From positions 1-64,000 of the forward strand of contig JAXMOA010000007.1 in the NCBI GenBank assembly GCA_034670145.1: 64,000 bases of DNA. The letters are read 5' to 3'. The stretch's first letter is position 1. Each line of letters starts with the position of its first letter. A program made the position numbers and the translations under genes. This document shows positions 62,373 through 64,000 of the stretch, in pieces. Below the pieces are notes generated by a model. That model ran no database searches. It had not been told where the DNA came from and saw only the letters and a program-made list of their open reading frames with translations. The stretch is from HXMU1420-2 sp034670145. Its GTDB lineage: Bacteria; Pseudomonadota; Alphaproteobacteria; Rhodobacterales; Rhodobacteraceae.

Positions 62373-62390
62373 CGTCCGTATACGACGGAT

Positions 62391-63104
62391 ATGGATTTGA
62401 TCTTTGCATATCTCGCGGGCCTTTTGACGCTCATCAACCCTTGTGTCTTGCCGGTGCTGCCGATCGTATTGGTCGGCGCGCTTCAGGCGGATAGCCGGGG
62501 GCCGCTGGCCCTGGCGGCGGGGATGAGCGTGGCCTTTGTCGGCTTTGGCATGTTGATTGCCACGGTTGGCTATTCGATTGGTCTGGATTCCGAGACCTTG
62601 GGTCTGATCGGGGCCGGGGCGATGGTGGTTTTTGGGGTGGTGCTGCTGGTTCCGGCCCTGGGCCATCGGTTTGAGGCGGTCACCGCCGGGTTCGCTTCGG
62701 CGGCTGACGCGCAGATCGAAGCAGGCCCGAGCGCGGGTTTGCGGGGCCAGTTTATGGGCGGTGCCTTGCTGGGCGCGGTCTGGAGCCCGTGTATCGGTCC
62801 GACCTTGGGGGGCGCGATTGCGCTCGCCTCGGCGGGCGAGAGTTTGGGCTGGGCCTTTTTGATCATGGTTTTCTTTTCCCTCGGGGTATCGACCCTGATT
62901 GTCGGGATCGGCATGGGGGCGCAATCTGCGATCCGGTCGCGCGCCACGGCCTTGCGGGGGTTGGCCCAAAAATCCAAACCATTCATGGGTGTTGTTTTCA
63001 TCGCCGTCGGTCTGATGTTGTTGACCGGTGTGCATCATATGATCGAGGCCTGGGCCGTTCAGGCGCTGCCTTATTGGTTCCAGGATCTGTCCGTAACCTT
63101 TTAG
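62391..63104 (+). CDS. ccdA: Cytochrome c biogenesis protein CcdA
   Basis: The 237-residue membrane protein has about six helices and the two redox Cys in INPCVLPVLP (near residue 17) and VWSPCIGPTLGG, which carry electrons from cytoplasmic thioredoxin to the periplasm. This is the short DsbD-core form. ATG 62391 is chosen over an upstream in-frame start that lies inside the terminator hairpin. The following gene, 19 bases on, encodes an exported thioredoxin-like protein, a natural electron acceptor. Confidence 0.92.
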   Translation: MDLIFAYLAGLLTLINPCVLPVLPIVLVGALQADSRGPLALAAGMSVAFVGFGMLIATVGYSIGLDSETLGLIGAGAMVVFGVVLLVPALGHRFEAVTAGFASAADAQIEAGPSAGLRGQFMGGALLGAVWSPCIGPTLGGAIALASAGESLGWAFLIMVFFSLGVSTLIVGIGMGAQSAIRSRATALRGLAQKSKPFMGVVFIAVGLMLLTGVHHMIEAWAVQALPYWFQDLSVTF

Positions 63105-63123
63105 TCAAACAAGGAGTCTTTTG

Positions 63124-63546
63124 ATGACTGTTTCTCGTCGTGCCTTTCTGGCCAGTAGCGCCGCCATTGTTCTGGCCCGTCCTGCATTTGCTGCGACCGG
63201 GTTTCGGGATTACACGCCCGGTATGATCCAGACCATGTTGTCTGAGGGAAAAACTGTTTTTGTGGACTATGCGGCCGATTGGTGCGGCACCTGTGCGCGT
63301 CAGAAACGGGTTATTCTGGAGCTGCTGGAACAGAACCCGGCCTATGGGAAGAGCGTGGAGTTTGTGCGCGTGGACTGGGATGATTTCCGCAAGGCCGAGG
63401 TGACCACCTCGCGGCGGATTCCGCGGCGTTCGACGTTGATCGTGCTGAAGGGTGATCAGGAGTTGGGCCGGATTGTTGCGGGCACTGCCCAGGCCGAGAT
63501 CAAGGCGTTGATGGATACGGCCCTGTCGGCGGCGACGTCCTCCTGA
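63124..63546 (+). CDS. Tat-exported thioredoxin-like protein
   Basis: The 140-residue protein starts with SRRAFLASSAAIVLARPAFAA, which has the Tat twin-arginine motif (S-R-R-A-F-L). The mature part has the thioredoxin active site WCGTCARQKR with the pair Cys-Gly-Thr-Cys. The Tat route implies folding before export. It is coupled to ccdA and likely takes its electrons for reducing periplasmic substrates, for example apocytochrome c or sulfenic acids. A strong ribosome site (AAGGAG) precedes ATG 63124. Confidence 0.88.
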   Translation: MTVSRRAFLASSAAIVLARPAFAATGFRDYTPGMIQTMLSEGKTVFVDYAADWCGTCARQKRVILELLEQNPAYGKSVEFVRVDWDDFRKAEVTTSRRIPRRSTLIVLKGDQELGRIVAGTAQAEIKALMDTALSAATSS

Positions 63547-63643
63547 CCCTGGGATTTATGGCGCGCGCGGGACGGCGCGCGTCGATTGGCTTTGCGGTTC
63601 GCGTGAATTTCTGACAGGTAAACTCCACCAGACCGGAGGGATC

Positions 63644-63988
63644 ATGGCAGAGAAAAAGATAAGCCGGCAGCAGGTCTTTACCCTGGTCGTCGAGGTTGGC
63701 CGCAAGGATGGTGACGGGCTGCCCAAGGGGGCGACCGGGGCTGGATTGATGTGCTTTGCCAGTGGCGTGGACGAAGCGGAGGCGGTGCGCGAAACGGTGG
63801 CCGTGCTCAAACAGGCCGATCTGGCGCCGCTGGATGTGACCGGCTATGGCACCCTGGCGGAACGCGAGGAGGCGGGGCATGAGATTGGCGAGGAAGAGCG
63901 CGGGCTGATGGAGCGGGCGCTGGCCGAAAATGCGGTGATCGTGGCGCAGATGACCCCTTATTTCGGGGACAAGGACCAGATGTCCTAG
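63644..63988 (+). CDS. Conserved hypothetical protein
   Basis: The 114-residue protein has a strong ribosome site (CGGAGGGA) before ATG 63644. It is rich in Glu, Ala and Gly and has no membrane segment. VDEAEAVRETVAVLKQADLAPLDVTGYGT suggests an alpha/beta ferredoxin-like fold. The stop codon TAG lies inside the third copy of the dispersed palindrome. I do not recognise the family. Confidence 0.75.
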   Translation: MAEKKISRQQVFTLVVEVGRKDGDGLPKGATGAGLMCFASGVDEAEAVRETVAVLKQADLAPLDVTGYGTLAEREEAGHEIGEEERGLMERALAENAVIVAQMTPYFGDKDQMS

Positions 63989-63997
63989 CTGGGACAT
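63980..63997. repeat. Dispersed palindrome, copy 3
   Basis: ATGTCCTAGCTGGGACAT differs from the 8618 copy by one base (C to T). It includes the stop codon of the gene at 63644-63988, so coding sequence runs into the repeat. Confidence 0.75.
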
Positions 63998-64000
63998 TGG

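Noticed and set aside
1..64000. CRISPR array, transposase or prophage genes
   Set aside because: No regular spaced repeats, transposase motifs or phage structural genes were found on either strand.

Overview
The window is high-GC, gene-dense DNA from an alphaproteobacterium, most likely a marine Rhodobacterales (Roseobacter-group) member. The signs are the tuf / tRNA-Trp / secE neighbourhood, a Cys-less form of threonine dehydrogenase, a serC leader resembling the alphaproteobacterial serC RNA motif, an IalB-like protein, dapD, ccdA with a Tat-exported thioredoxin, and many importers and enzymes for methylated amines, sulfur compounds and osmolytes. No plasmid, phage, transposase, integrase or CRISPR array is visible.

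Region 1 (1-2.43 kb): the 3' end of tuf with its terminator, an overlapping GSCFA / SGNH-like gene pair, and tRNA-Trp. In related genomes secE and nusG normally follow. Here secE lies 38 kb away at 40.7 kb, alone, with its own promoter and no nusG.

Region 2 (2.6-40.6 kb): a catabolic block between tRNA-Trp and secE. In order it holds gentisate dioxygenase with an FAH hydrolase and a GntR regulator; a methanethiol-oxidase-like protein with a 2Fe-2S ferredoxin, a CoA-binding protein and an IclR regulator; an operon joining a betaine/TMAO-type ABC importer to a cytoplasmic Mo S/N-oxide reductase and an Fe-alcohol dehydrogenase; a Dpp/Opp-type peptide or oligo-solute importer; a MaoC-like dehydratase with LysR; a non-pyrrolysine MttB-family methyltransferase; a sulfotransferase-like protein; a translationally coupled operon of two dimethylglycine-dehydrogenase-like flavoproteins and a class III aminotransferase; a prolyl-aminopeptidase-like hydrolase; a histidine kinase and single-domain receiver; and choline-sulfatase, SDR, metallo-beta-lactamase-fold hydrolase and Rieske oxygenase. 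The common theme is uptake, oxidation, reduction and demethylation of quaternary amines, N/S-oxides and sulfate esters.

Region 3 (41.1-64 kb): mostly housekeeping. It holds acetyl-CoA acetyltransferase with an XRE-cupin regulator, threonine catabolism (kbl-tdh), a metallophosphatase, a LysR regulator next to a small membrane protein and a sulfotransferase, serine biosynthesis (serA, serC with a structured leader, serB), an ArsR/SRPBCC pair, L-asparaginase II, rlmN, an exported sulfatase, a LOG-family protein, a PLP dehydratase, dapD, and ccdA with a periplasmic thioredoxin.

Base composition changes at about 42.4 kb. To the left the + strand is C-rich whichever strand is coding; to the right + strand genes are G-rich. 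With the broken secE-nusG linkage, this suggests a rearrangement junction or replichore boundary. A perfect 18-bp palindrome recurs at three gene 3' ends (8.6, 41.1 and 64.0 kb).
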